Below, piece by piece: positions 17,109 to 26,043 of a DNA stretch of 34,558 bases. The translations under genes and the position numbers were made by a program. Numbering within the stretch: position 1 is the first letter of the stretch; the number at the start of each line of letters is the position of its first letter. Under the pieces are notes generated by a model. It did no database searches and was not told where the DNA came from. It was given only the letters and a program-made list of their open reading frames with translations. The stretch is from CAYFJO01 sp964343305 (GTDB lineage: Bacteria > Planctomycetota > Planctomycetia > Pirellulales > Pirellulaceae): assembly GCA_964343305.1 (NCBI GenBank), contig CAYFJO010000067.1:1-34558 (forward strand). Reading direction: 5' to 3'.

Positions 17109-18482
17109 CTAGTCCCACCACCATTGGTTTTTGGGCAGGGCTTTGATTTTGCTCGCTTCTCGCGAATCGGAAAGCTTGCCGTTTTCGTCCTTGAGCAGAA
17201 GTTCGCGTGCCAGCGCTTTTCGAGGTTGAATGTTGACACCGCCACCGACGGGGGTCACTAGCGTGCTGCCTTTCCAAACAACGTTGACAGCGGTTTCGAC
17301 GTGCTTTGGGGCCTCAAGATACTCGACAGAAATCAATTCTTCGTCCATCAACAACGACATGTCCCAGTCGGCTTGCGCGTAGTAGTCTCGATCGCGAATG
17401 AACGCGGCGGAGACCAGCAAGTCGATCATGTTTCGCAATTGGCCGTAGACAGGGACCTTGTCGGCCAGCTCGGGATATTTTTCGGTGAATTCTTGAACAA
17501 AACCTTCGCTGGCTTTGTTTGTCTTCTTGACGCTCACTCGTCCACCTGCCGCGGTGACTCGTTCGTCCGCGCCGATCAATTTCACACCGTCACCAACCAA
17601 CTGCATCGCCAATTGGTCCTTGCTTACGCGGACACACTCATAGTTGGGCGTGAAATACCAGCGTTGCAGCGCGTTGCTTGCAACCTGCCGGGCGCTGGCT
17701 CGATCGACGTAGTTCGTGATTTTGACAGGCGGCACTTCTAAACCAATGCCGATCAATTTCATTCGATAGTCGGCTTCAACCAGCACTTGTGCCATGTGCG
17801 ACTTGGGTGAGATGCCGCGCACCGTGACGGTCTGCAACCCCATGTGCTCGCGCAGTCCCTTGGCGATGCGCGTGTCATGCTCAGGCCTGACGCCCTTCAA
17901 GTCTTTCAAGAATTGCGCCATTTTCGCCAGACCATCAGACGTCGGATCGATCGAAACACTAACCAAGCCAACTTCGTCACCGGTCGGCGGAAACGCTCGC
18001 AAGGCCGTGATGAGGTCTTCTAATTGCAGGATGCTGCGCCCGGTGACGATGCCAACCGCACGCTCGCTGATGTCAAAACCATATCCTTCCGCGGGTCCCG
18101 CGATCACAATGTCGCCCGTTTCCGGATAAAAGAACACGTGGGACAGACGCGTCAGACCGGCAAGATACATCATGTCTTCGGTCAACTGCTGGCCCGCGTC
18201 GCGTTGTGCCTGGATCGCAGCTTCGAGTCGATTGATGGAGATCTTTCGCAGGCCGCTTATTCGGGCGACGTCTTTGTTCAAGATTGCTTTGGCCTCGGCC
18301 AACCGCTTGCGAGTTAATGCGCCGGTCGGATCGGTAAGGGCTTTCGTACGAAGGACACCTTTGGCATCCACGTCGACACCCGCGGCAGCGATTTGTGCGT
18401 GTGATTGATTCGAAGTAGTGACGATTACCAGAATCGCCATCATGAAGATGGGAAAGGCGACAATAGATCGACGCGACGACAT
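17109..18482 (-). CDS. Secreted DUF1598-type planctomycete protein
   Basis: A 457-residue protein with signal peptide (MSSRRSIVAFPIFMMAILVI, cut near SHAQ). The ATG at 18482 has GAGG 9 bases upstream; an earlier in-frame start would place charged residues before the leader. Diagnostic stretches are RISGLRKISINRLEAAIQA, LTRLSHVFFYPETGDIVIAG, VSVSIDPTSDGLAKMAQFLK and AQVLVEADYRMKLIGIGLEV. The last of these is the best recognised part of DUF1598, a family known mainly from planctomycetes and without a known function. Paralogues are usually numerous in these genomes. The C-terminus ends in an aromatic run, NQWWWD. The sulfatase-like gene lies downstream on the same strand. Location outside the cytoplasm is inferred from the leader. 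Confidence 0.8.
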   Translation of the reverse strand: MSSRRSIVAFPIFMMAILVIVTTSNQSHAQIAAAGVDVDAKGVLRTKALTDPTGALTRKRLAEAKAILNKDVARISGLRKISINRLEAAIQAQRDAGQQLTEDMMYLAGLTRLSHVFFYPETGDIVIAGPAEGYGFDISERAVGIVTGRSILQLEDLITALRAFPPTGDEVGLVSVSIDPTSDGLAKMAQFLKDLKGVRPEHDTRIAKGLREHMGLQTVTVRGISPKSHMAQVLVEADYRMKLIGIGLEVPPVKITNYVDRASARQVASNALQRWYFTPNYECVRVSKDQLAMQLVGDGVKLIGADERVTAAGGRVSVKKTNKASEGFVQEFTEKYPELADKVPVYGQLRNMIDLLVSAAFIRDRDYYAQADWDMSLLMDEELISVEYLEAPKHVETAVNVVWKGSTLVTPVGGGVNIQPRKALARELLLKDENGKLSDSREASKIKALPKNQWWWD

Positions 18483-18747
18483 GAGCTTTACCTCTTCACT
18501 TTGCAACACCAGAGTTCGTTTCGGAACGCCAGAAAGGATCGAGTTGTCCGGTACGCCCCCGCGCGGAGCATTTACAGAAGTGGTGTTAAGTCCGGCGCGG
18601 GAACGTTTAATTGATTTGGTCAGGCCGATCCTTGGCGGAAAGTGCCCCCTGTGAACTTAGCTCCAATACTAGTTACGGGCCGGTAAATTGGCAAGCAAAA
18701 TGGGAACTTCGAAAGGCTTTCAGCGTTTTATGCGGAAAAAATGGGTG

Positions 18748-21700
18748 TCAAGCCCGTGCCGGCTCGCGACGAAAGCCGTTTCGACGGGGTGGAGCTGGAT
18801 CGCTTGTAGGGATCGAAGCGACGAACCGCACGTTGCCGCTGCCCAGCAAGTCTTTGACACGCGACCGCATTTCGTCGCTGATTTCGATGCCCCGGTTTGA
18901 TTTCAACGTGACCGACGTGCCGTCGTTGAGCATCAGAACGATTTCCAACTCGCGACTTCCGGGATAGCCGCGGACGACTTCGTGAACCTGTTTGATCATC
19001 GACGACCCATGCTCCCGTTCATCGATGCGAACGCGAACAGCCGTGGTGTATTTCATGTCCAGTTGATCTAGAGGAATCAACTCGTTCACGATCAAGTTCG
19101 CGTCGTCACCGCCGCGCCGATCCAGCTCGCCGCGGACGACAAGAATCACGTCCGGCTGAATCATTTCGCCGGTCTTCGCATAATCGTCAGGCCACTGAAT
19201 GCAACGGATCGCGCCGGCGACGTCTTCTAAATCGAAGTTGGCGTATTTCGATGGAGCGCCCGGTTTGGGATTGCGCGTGTGTGCGACCTTGATCGACGAG
19301 ATGATGCCCCCCATAACAACTTCGGCCCGGTCGCCTAAGTCGCCAATCGAATCGGTAGTGTGCGTGCAAAACGTCGAAAGTTGCTTTTCATATTCCGCCA
19401 ACGGGTGACTCGAAAGATAGTAGCCGAGCACTTCTTTTTCGTTTGCCAGTTTTTCACGTTCTTCCCACTGGGGAACTTCGGGCAACGTGACGGCGACTTC
19501 TTCTTCCTCTTCCTCCACATCGCCGAACAAGCTGATCTGTCCGCTCTTTTTGTCGGCCATCGCGGATGCGCCGGATTGCAGCGCACGGTCAACGACCGCC
19601 GTAAGTTGTGCTCGATGGCCGCCAAACGAATCGAACGCGCCGGCTTTGATCAAAGTTTCGATTGCCGCCCGGTTGCAAGCGGATGCTTCGACCCGTTCAC
19701 AAAAATCGAACAGATCTTTGAACGGGCCGTCGGCTTTGCGAGCCTTTGTGATGGCTTCGGCCGCGGAACCGCCGCAGCCTTTGACCGCAGACAAACCGAA
19801 AAAGATCTTGCCATCGGCTACCGTAAATTCAGCCTCAGACGTGTTCACGTTGGGCGGAACGACGGTGATGTTCATCCGCTCGCAATCTTCGAGATGCTCG
19901 ACCAATGAGTCTTTTCGCACAAAGTTACGGCCCGGAATATCGCCCGTCAAAAGTGCCGCCATGAATTCGACGGGATAGTGAGCTTTGAGATAGGCCGTTT
20001 GATACGCGATGAAGGCATACGCCGTGCTGTGCGACTTGTTGAACCCGTAGCCCGCGAACTTCAGAATCATCACCCAGAACTCTTCGGCTTCCTTGGCGGA
20101 TAGTCCCTTTTCGGTTGCGCCTTGGATAAACTCGTCGTGATTGGCGCTGATGATTTTTTCTTTCTTTTTGCTGATCGCCTTGATGCAGGTGTACGCTTTG
20201 GCCAGCGGGATATCACCCAGCCGATTCAAGATCCGCATCACTTGCTCTTGGTAGACCATCACGCCATTGGTTTCGGCCAGGATTTCTTCCAACACCGGGT
20301 GTTTGTACTCCGGCTGTTGCTGGCCATGCTTGACGGCGATGTAGTCGTCGACCATGCCGCCTTCCAGCGGGCCGGGCCGATAGAGCGCATTGGTGGCCAC
20401 GATGTCGAGGAAATGATCAGGCTTCATACGCTGGAGCAGATCACGAATGCCACCACTTTCGAGCTGGAAAATGCCCTTCGTTTCGCCGCGCTGAAGCAGT
20501 GCAAACGTTTCTTTGTCATCGATTGGAAACTTCTGCGGATCGATTCGCTTGCCCGTTGTTTGCTCGATCAAAATGACGGCGGTCCGCAAGATGGTTAAGT
20601 TTCGCAGCCCGAGGAAATCCATCTTCAACAGGCCCGCGGCTTCGACGTCGTTCATCGACCATTGCGTGATGACATCGGTCTTGCCAGAGACGCGGCCCAA
20701 CGGGACGTATTCCGTCAGAGGTCTATCGCCGATCACGACGGCAGCCGCATGTGTGCCGACGTTTCGAGCCAATCCTTCAATCTTGCGAGCGAGATTCAGC
20801 AACTCGCGAATCTCCGGATCGGCATCGTAGGTTGCTTTGAGGTCAGCGCTCTTTTCCAATGCGGCATCCAACGTGATGCCGAGTTCTTCCGGGACCATGC
20901 CGGTGATTTGATTCACGCGAGCCAGTGGAATGCCAAGCGCACGTCCGACGTCTTTAATCGCCGCCCGTGCTGCGAGTGTTCCGAACGTGCCAATCTGGGC
21001 GACACTGTCTTCGCCATATTTGTCTTTGACATAGCGAATGATCTCGCCACGGCGTTCCTTGCAAAAATCGATGTCGATATCCGGTGCTTCCAGCCGGTTT
21101 TCGTCAAGGAATCGTTCGAAAAGTAAATCGTATTTGATCGGGCAAACGTGACTGAGATACAACGCGTAACAAACGAGCGCTCCCACGCCACTTCCTCGTG
21201 CAGTCGTCGGGATTCCACGCTCCCGCGTCTCTCGAACAAAATCCCAACAGATCAGAAAATAGTTGGCGAAACCCAGCTTGTTGATGACGCCCAGTTCACG
21301 ATCAAGCCGTGCCATGACGACTTCAGCAAGTTGCCCGTCTTGCAACATCTCTGTGTTGTCCGAGTATCGATCGCGCAACCCTTCGAGACACAAATCGTGC
21401 AGCAAATCTTCGGGCGTCGTGTTGTCGGGCAGCGTGTAAACGGGAAAATGCCGCTTGCCCAATTCCAGATCAATGTCCACCGTGTCGGCGATCGCCTGGG
21501 TTCGCGCGACGGCATCTTCGTGCCCAGGAAAACAAGAATACATGTCTTCCTGGTTTCGCAGATAAAACTGATCACCTTCCATCTTCATCCGACTCGAATC
21601 CGTGCGGAACTTGCCGGTGTTGATGCACAACATCACGTCCTGCGCTTCGGCGTCTTCCTTGTCCACGTAATGGCAATCGCTCGTCGCAACCAACGGCAAC

Positions 21701-22314
21701 CCAACTCGGCTGGCCAACTCGACCGCCCCATCCATCGCCCACTTCTGCACATCGATGCCGTTGTTCATGATCTCGACGAAATACCGATCGCCGAACACGT
21801 GATGAAACCACTGAGCGACTTCTTCGGCATCCTTCGCCGGCTCGTCGTTACCATGACCCCGCAACAACGCTTGGCTGAACTCGCCCGACACGCAGCCGCT
21901 CAAGCAAATGATTCCTTCGCTGTGTGCTTCGAGCAGCTCTTTGTCAATGCGCGGCTTAAAATAGAATCCTTCGAGACTGGCCGACGACGCCATTTTGATC
22001 AGGTTCTTGAAGCCCGTTTTGTTCTGACAAAGCAGCGTGAGGTGATAGCTTGCCTCTTTCATGTTGCCGGCGTCTTTTTGAAGACGGCTGCCCGGCGCGA
22101 TGTAAGCTTCGTAGCCGATGATCGGATTGATATCTTTCTTTTTGCACTTCTGATAAAACTCCAGCGCCCCGTGCAAATTGCCGTGATCGGTGATCGCCAG
22201 CGCGTTCATCCCATGATCGGAAGCACGCTGGACCAGCCGATCAATCGAACTGGCTCCATCCAAAAGGCTGTAATGGCTGTGACAATGCAGATGAACAAAA
22301 TTCCTGTCACTCAT
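18748..22314 (-). CDS. dnaE: DNA polymerase III alpha subunit
   Basis: A 1188-residue replicative polymerase, the usual length for DnaE. It extends DNA from the primer at the replication fork. The N-terminal PHP domain carries its metal-site motifs (HLHCHSHYSLLDG, ITDHGNLHGALEF, GYEAYIAP, GCVSGEF, TSDCHYVDK), so the site looks largely intact. The palm has ARGSGVGALVCYAL and the catalytic aspartates in APDIDIDFCKERRGE (about 412-418). Later come GIFQLESGGIRDLLQRMKP, ALYRPGPLEGGMVDDYIA and GYGFNKSHSTAYAFIAYQ. About residue 925 QISLFGD is a typical sliding-clamp-binding motif, followed by a run of glutamates. An OB-fold and C-terminal domain finish the protein. No intein or frameshift was seen. 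The space to the divergent Uma2-family gene holds a 17-bp perfect hairpin. Confidence 0.98.
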   Translation of the reverse strand: MSDRNFVHLHCHSHYSLLDGASSIDRLVQRASDHGMNALAITDHGNLHGALEFYQKCKKKDINPIIGYEAYIAPGSRLQKDAGNMKEASYHLTLLCQNKTGFKNLIKMASSASLEGFYFKPRIDKELLEAHSEGIICLSGCVSGEFSQALLRGHGNDEPAKDAEEVAQWFHHVFGDRYFVEIMNNGIDVQKWAMDGAVELASRVGLPLVATSDCHYVDKEDAEAQDVMLCINTGKFRTDSSRMKMEGDQFYLRNQEDMYSCFPGHEDAVARTQAIADTVDIDLELGKRHFPVYTLPDNTTPEDLLHDLCLEGLRDRYSDNTEMLQDGQLAEVVMARLDRELGVINKLGFANYFLICWDFVRETRERGIPTTARGSGVGALVCYALYLSHVCPIKYDLLFERFLDENRLEAPDIDIDFCKERRGEIIRYVKDKYGEDSVAQIGTFGTLAARAAIKDVGRALGIPLARVNQITGMVPEELGITLDAALEKSADLKATYDADPEIRELLNLARKIEGLARNVGTHAAAVVIGDRPLTEYVPLGRVSGKTDVITQWSMNDVEAAGLLKMDFLGLRNLTILRTAVILIEQTTGKRIDPQKFPIDDKETFALLQRGETKGIFQLESGGIRDLLQRMKPDHFLDIVATNALYRPGPLEGGMVDDYIAVKHGQQQPEYKHPVLEEILAETNGVMVYQEQVMRILNRLGDIPLAKAYTCIKAISKKKEKIISANHDEFIQGATEKGLSAKEAEEFWVMILKFAGYGFNKSHSTAYAFIAYQTAYLKAHYPVEFMAALLTGDIPGRNFVRKDSLVEHLEDCERMNITVVPPNVNTSEAEFTVADGKIFFGLSAVKGCGGSAAEAITKARKADGPFKDLFDFCERVEASACNRAAIETLIKAGAFDSFGGHRAQLTAVVDRALQSGASAMADKKSGQISLFGDVEEEEEEVAVTLPEVPQWEEREKLANEKEVLGYYLSSHPLAEYEKQLSTFCTHTTDSIGDLGDRAEVVMGGIISSIKVAHTRNPKPGAPSKYANFDLEDVAGAIRCIQWPDDYAKTGEMIQPDVILVVRGELDRRGGDDANLIVNELIPLDQLDMKYTTAVRVRIDEREHGSSMIKQVHEVVRGYPGSRELEIVLMLNDGTSVTLKSNRGIEISDEMRSRVKDLLGSGNVRFVASIPTSDPAPPRRNGFRREPARA

Positions 22315-22445
22315 TGAGATACGATCCGTCGTTTGAGGTTATCGGGCCAGAAGTGTGCATTGTAAGGTGGATTGGGTCGCGTCGCCAAGATGCCAGTTTG
22401 ACGAAGCGAGTGTTAGGTCGTGTCGTATCAGTGTGTTGGCCCGAA

Positions 22446-22483
22446 GCAGACTTCCGAAGTTTTCCGAAACTTCGGAAGTCTGC
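22446..22483. repeat. Perfect palindromic repeat, ACTTCCGAAGT family
   Basis: A 17-bp perfect stem (arms 22446-22462 and 22467-22483) closes on the 4-base loop TCCG. The core GACTTCCGAAGTTT recurs at 30169 as another hairpin, in variant form at 30123, and as a single arm at 29043. It lies between the divergent starts of dnaE and the Uma2-family gene. Confidence 0.85.
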
Positions 22484-22585
22484 AACTCAGAATTAGGACA
22501 ATTCCGAGTGTTGTTTGACGTTGCCCGTGGTTCAGATAAACAGAAGGACAGCCCCATCTCTGACGTGAAATGGTAGGAATCGACG

Positions 22586-23194
22586 ATGGCGACAGTCGAA
22601 AGACAAGTTCTTCAAATAAGCCCGGATTCAAATGGGATGCTCGTCACTCCGTGGGAGTTCGACGCGGCGGATTTTGAACCGGGTTGGCGGTATGAACTAG
22701 TTAACGGAGTTTTGATCGTGACACCCCCACCACTGCGCGGCGAACGCGATCCAAATGAAGAACTTGGTCACTGGCTTCGCAAATATCAAGAAGATGATAA
22801 GCAGGGTGCGTCGTTGGATTTCACTCTCTCGGAAGAGACAGTTCATATCGGACCACATCACCGGCGCGTCGATCGCGCGATTTGGGCAGGTCTGGGGCGT
22901 TTGCCAGAAGAAAATGAAACACCCACAATTTGTGTTGAATTCGTTTCTGAAGGTAAGCGAAATCGGCAGCGGGATTACGAGGTCAAGCGCGACGAATACC
23001 ACAGCGCGGGAGTCCGAGAATACTGGTTCATTGATCGCTTTCAGCACACCATGACCGTTTACGGGTTCACGCGTTCCAAGGTGACCGGGAAAGTCTTTAC
23101 GCGTAGGCAGACGTTCAAAACGTCACTGTTACCTGGATTCAAATTGTTATTAAAGGAGCTGTTCGAATTTGCTGACAGATGGGATCCAAAATAG
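22586..23194 (+). CDS. Uma2-family (DUF820) putative nuclease
   Basis: A 202-residue protein of the Uma2/DUF820 family, which has the PD-(D/E)xK nuclease fold. It is heavily expanded in planctomycetes and cyanobacteria, with a cellular role that is not established. Visible marks are RYELVNGVLIVTPPP near residue 35, HHRRVDRAIWAG (the first acidic site residue), CVEFVSEGKRNRQRDYEVKR (the second acid and lysine) and YHSAGVREYWFIDR, the most conserved stretch. A GGTAGGAA site precedes the ATG. The gene is single, divergent from dnaE and convergent with tkt (17 bases apart). The family is secure; nuclease activity is only inferred from the fold. Confidence 0.88.
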   Translation: MATVERQVLQISPDSNGMLVTPWEFDAADFEPGWRYELVNGVLIVTPPPLRGERDPNEELGHWLRKYQEDDKQGASLDFTLSEETVHIGPHHRRVDRAIWAGLGRLPEENETPTICVEFVSEGKRNRQRDYEVKRDEYHSAGVREYWFIDRFQHTMTVYGFTRSKVTGKVFTRRQTFKTSLLPGFKLLLKELFEFADRWDPK

Positions 23195-23210
23195 TGTCGG
23201 AGAACTGTGA

Positions 23211-25241
23211 TCACGCCAACTCGTTCACTGTTTTAACCACACCGTCTGCCGTGATTCCGAAGTGTTTGTAAAGAGTCCCGGCGGGCGCTGAGGCACCGAA
23301 GCTGGTCATGCCGACGAAGCCACCGCCGGTGCCGATGTATTGGTCCCAGCCTTGCCGGATGCCGGCTTCGACGGCGACGCGGTTTGTGGCGCTCGGTGGC
23401 AGGACGCTGTCTTGGTACGCTTGATCTTGCTCGTCGAACAACTCGAAACATGGCATGCTGACCACGCGGACTTTCTTGCCACTCGCAGACAACGTCTCCG
23501 CGGCTTCGAGGCAAATGCTGACTTCGCTGCCCGTGCCGAGCAGGATGACTTCCGGATCTCCTTCGCAGTCCCTCAGTACATATCCACCTTTGGCGACTCC
23601 CGACGCGCAGGCATATTTGCTTCGATCGAGGGTTGGAAGATTCTGACGAGTTAGAACTAACGCGGTTGGTCGATCTTTGATTGCGACCAGCGTGCGATAT
23701 GCCTGTGCGACTTCGTTCGCATCGGCAGGTCGCATGACTAACAAGCCGGGAATCGATCGGCAGGCGGCCAAGTGCTCGACGGGCTGATGGGTCGGACCGT
23801 CTTCGCCCAGGCCGATCGAGTCGTGCGTCAAAACGTAGAGCACCGGCTGGTGCATGATGCTGGCCAGTCGCATGGCCGGTCGCATGTAGTCGGTGAAAAC
23901 AAAAAACGTGCCGCCGTACGGACGGAGATTCGCCAGCGACATGCCGTTGCACGCCGAGGCCATCACGTGTTCGCGAACCCCGAAGTGAAAATTTCGACCG
24001 GCATAATTGTCTGCGCCGAATTCGCCGGCGTCGCTGTCTTTCAGCGTCGTGTTATTGGACGGCGAAAGATCGGCGCTGCCGCCGATCAGCCACGGCAAGT
24101 TGGGAGCGATGGCGTTGAGGACTTGTCCGGACGACGCGCGACTGGCAATGCCTTCTTCATCGGCGTCGAATGTGGGAATGTCTTTGTCCCACTCGTCGGG
24201 CAAATCGCCGGCCCAAATCGTTTTCAAATGCGCGGCTAATTCCGGATGTGTCGATTCGTATTCGGCGAACTGTGCTGTCCACGATTCGTGATCGGCCGCT
24301 CCGCGCTGACCGACGCCGTCGGCAAAGTGCGCCATGACGTCGCGGGGCACCAGGAACTTTTCATCGGGCCAGCCATACGCTTCTTTTGTCAGTTTGATCT
24401 CGTCTTCGCCAAGCGGCGAGCCGTGTGCACCGGACGTGTTCGCTTTGTTCGGCGAGCCCCAGGCGATGGTGCTGCGCAAGATAATGATGGTTGGGCGATC
24501 CGTCGTGTCGTGAAACAATTTGATGGCAGCACTGATGTCGTCCAAGTTGTTCGCATCCTCGACGACGATCGTGTTCCAGCCGAGTCCCTTGAACCTTGCC
24601 TCGGCGTCCTCGGTGAACGCCAGATCGGTGTGGCCTTCGATCGTGATGTTGTTGTCGTCGTAGATCCAGCAGAGGTTGGACAGTTTCAAATGACCGGCGA
24701 GTGAGGCAGCTTCGCAACCGATGCCTTCCATCACATCGCCGTCGCTGCACAAAGCATACGTGTTGAAGTCGAACAATTCGAAGCTAGGTTTGGTGTATCG
24801 CGCGGCAAACCACTTGGCGGCGATCGCCATGCCGACGCTATTGCCAACACCTTGGCCAAGCGGACCGGTCGTGGTTTCGATACCAGCCGCGTCACCAAAC
24901 TCAGGATGCCCCGCACAAGGGCTGCCAAGTTGGCGAAAGTTCTTGATGTTGTCGAGCGAGATTGCGGACTCGCCGTCGTCGTTTTTGACGCCGGCCAGAT
25001 GCAGCATCGAATAAAGCAACATGGACGCGTGCCCACATGACAAGATGAACCGATCGCGTGCCGGCCACTGCGGTTGGGCCGGATTGTATCGCATGGTGTA
25101 GTTCCACAACTGGTAAGCCACGGGGGCTAACGCCATGGGAGTTCCGGGGTGACCACTGTTCGCCTGCTGAACGGCGTCCATCGAGAGAGTTCGGATGGTG
25201 TTGATCGAAAGTTGTTGAATGCTCTCCGTTGCGACGGACAT
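23211..25241 (-). CDS. tkt: Transketolase
   Basis: A 676-residue protein of normal length for the family. It moves two-carbon units between sugar phosphates in the pentose phosphate pathway, using ThDP and Mg2+. Visible marks are SGHPGTPMALAP (His31 of the active site), FILSCGHASMLLYSMLHLAG, TTTGPLGQGVGNSVGMAIAA, the ThDP-binding LCSDGDVMEGIG with NN about 30 residues on (IYDDNNITIEGH), and the pyrimidine-domain FVFTDYMRPAMRL with LTHDSIGLGEDGPTHQPVEH. It ends with KTVNELA. GAGGAAAAGAAG lies just before the ATG. Cytoplasmic and single in its transcription unit. A repeat hairpin lies about 95 bases upstream. Confidence 0.98.
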   Translation of the reverse strand: MSVATESIQQLSINTIRTLSMDAVQQANSGHPGTPMALAPVAYQLWNYTMRYNPAQPQWPARDRFILSCGHASMLLYSMLHLAGVKNDDGESAISLDNIKNFRQLGSPCAGHPEFGDAAGIETTTGPLGQGVGNSVGMAIAAKWFAARYTKPSFELFDFNTYALCSDGDVMEGIGCEAASLAGHLKLSNLCWIYDDNNITIEGHTDLAFTEDAEARFKGLGWNTIVVEDANNLDDISAAIKLFHDTTDRPTIIILRSTIAWGSPNKANTSGAHGSPLGEDEIKLTKEAYGWPDEKFLVPRDVMAHFADGVGQRGAADHESWTAQFAEYESTHPELAAHLKTIWAGDLPDEWDKDIPTFDADEEGIASRASSGQVLNAIAPNLPWLIGGSADLSPSNNTTLKDSDAGEFGADNYAGRNFHFGVREHVMASACNGMSLANLRPYGGTFFVFTDYMRPAMRLASIMHQPVLYVLTHDSIGLGEDGPTHQPVEHLAACRSIPGLLVMRPADANEVAQAYRTLVAIKDRPTALVLTRQNLPTLDRSKYACASGVAKGGYVLRDCEGDPEVILLGTGSEVSICLEAAETLSASGKKVRVVSMPCFELFDEQDQAYQDSVLPPSATNRVAVEAGIRQGWDQYIGTGGGFVGMTSFGASAPAGTLYKHFGITADGVVKTVNELA

Positions 25242-25336
25242 GGCTTCTTTTCCTCACTTCTTTTCACTTTTGTAATCCCGCAAGTCTAGATTTGGACTGC
25301 TTTTGAGTCAATGTGGTGCCGCGATGTTGACTTTTA

Positions 25337-25396
25337 AGTGGGGTAAGCTTCTAGCTTGCCAAAAATTGGAATCGCAAGCTGGAAGCTTACGCCACT
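25337..25396. repeat. 60-bp hairpin repeat with AAGCTT arms
   Basis: Two 23-base arms (25337-25359 and 25374-25396) are inverted copies that differ at only two places, around a 14-base loop. The arms contain GTAAGCTT and AGCTTGC. From memory, this unit is dispersed in Rhodopirellula-type genomes. It lies between tkt and the small membrane gene, ending 28 bases before the latter's ATG. Confidence 0.85.
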
Positions 25397-25423
25397 GCGG
25401 TAGTGTGTGACTACAATACCCCC

Positions 25424-25618
25424 ATGACCAGCACCCCCGATAAACCGAAATCCACGTTAACTTCCGACCTGTCCGCGTGCGTACTCTTCGCAAGCATCGT
25501 GTCGTTTTCTGTGACGATTGGATACTGGCTGGGCGGTGAACCGTTTTCGATTGTTCACGCCGCTATTTGGTTCGTAGCGTTTTTCGCTGCATCCTACTAC
25601 CTACTGGAAAAAGCATGA
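25424..25618 (+). CDS. Small two-helix membrane protein
   Basis: A 64-residue protein starting MTSTPDKPKSTLTSDL, with two hydrophobic segments (ACVLFASIVSFSVTIGYWLG and HAAIWFVAFFAASYYLL). A short N-terminal tail and a turn between the helices give an N-in/C-in hairpin layout by prediction. The frame is open upstream, but the ATG at 25424 is the most plausible start; the ribosome binding site is poor. Its TGA overlaps the ATG of the next gene (ATGA), so the two are translationally coupled. No family was recognised. Confidence 0.6.
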   Translation: MTSTPDKPKSTLTSDLSACVLFASIVSFSVTIGYWLGGEPFSIVHAAIWFVAFFAASYYLLEKA

Positions 25619-25941
25619 AACAAAGAACTTCGATCGACACTGACAAGCCAAAACTCCGCTGGTGGCAGTTCGGCCTGCGTAATGTATTTGTGCTCGTGAC
25701 GCTGTTCAGCGTGCTGGCCGTAGGTCTATATCGGCTGCGATTGTGGGGACGAGAATTAGTACAAACTAGATTCGAAATGGCTGTGGGTTCAAGGTGGCAA
25801 CAAGAACAAAGCCGGTCCGACTGGCTCAAGAAAATTAACAAGTTTGATTCGAAGTACTGGATTCCGTTAAAGACTTATGAATTAACGTCGGATTATGAAT
25901 TGGATTCGATCTACATTCTTGGACCGCGCAACAACAAATAA
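25615..25941 (+). CDS. Small single-helix membrane protein, planctomycete type
   Basis: A 108-residue protein starting MKQRTSIDTDKPKLRWWQFG. One membrane helix follows (LRNVFVLVTLFSVLAVGLYR), then a soluble C-terminal part of about 65 residues (EMAVGSRWQQEQSRSDWLKK and others). The pattern of basic and tryptophan residues before 'FxLRxxFxLVTLFxV' recurs in many small planctomycete proteins of unknown function. The ATG overlaps the stop of the preceding gene by one base, which is strong evidence of an operon. The function is not known. Confidence 0.65.
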   Translation: MKQRTSIDTDKPKLRWWQFGLRNVFVLVTLFSVLAVGLYRLRLWGRELVQTRFEMAVGSRWQQEQSRSDWLKKINKFDSKYWIPLKTYELTSDYELDSIYILGPRNNK

Positions 25942-26043
25942 TCACACACTACCTCCACTGCGACAATTTTGCCAACATTCGAATGCCGTGTTACGATGAC
26001 GCTTCAGTCCGCTACACCTCGCCCTCGTCCCCCGAGTTATTCC

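Noticed and set aside
21148..22317. Long plus-strand open frame of 389 codons inside dnaE
   Set aside because: It is antisense to strongly conserved dnaE sequence, with composition typical of a shadow frame and no recognisable domain.
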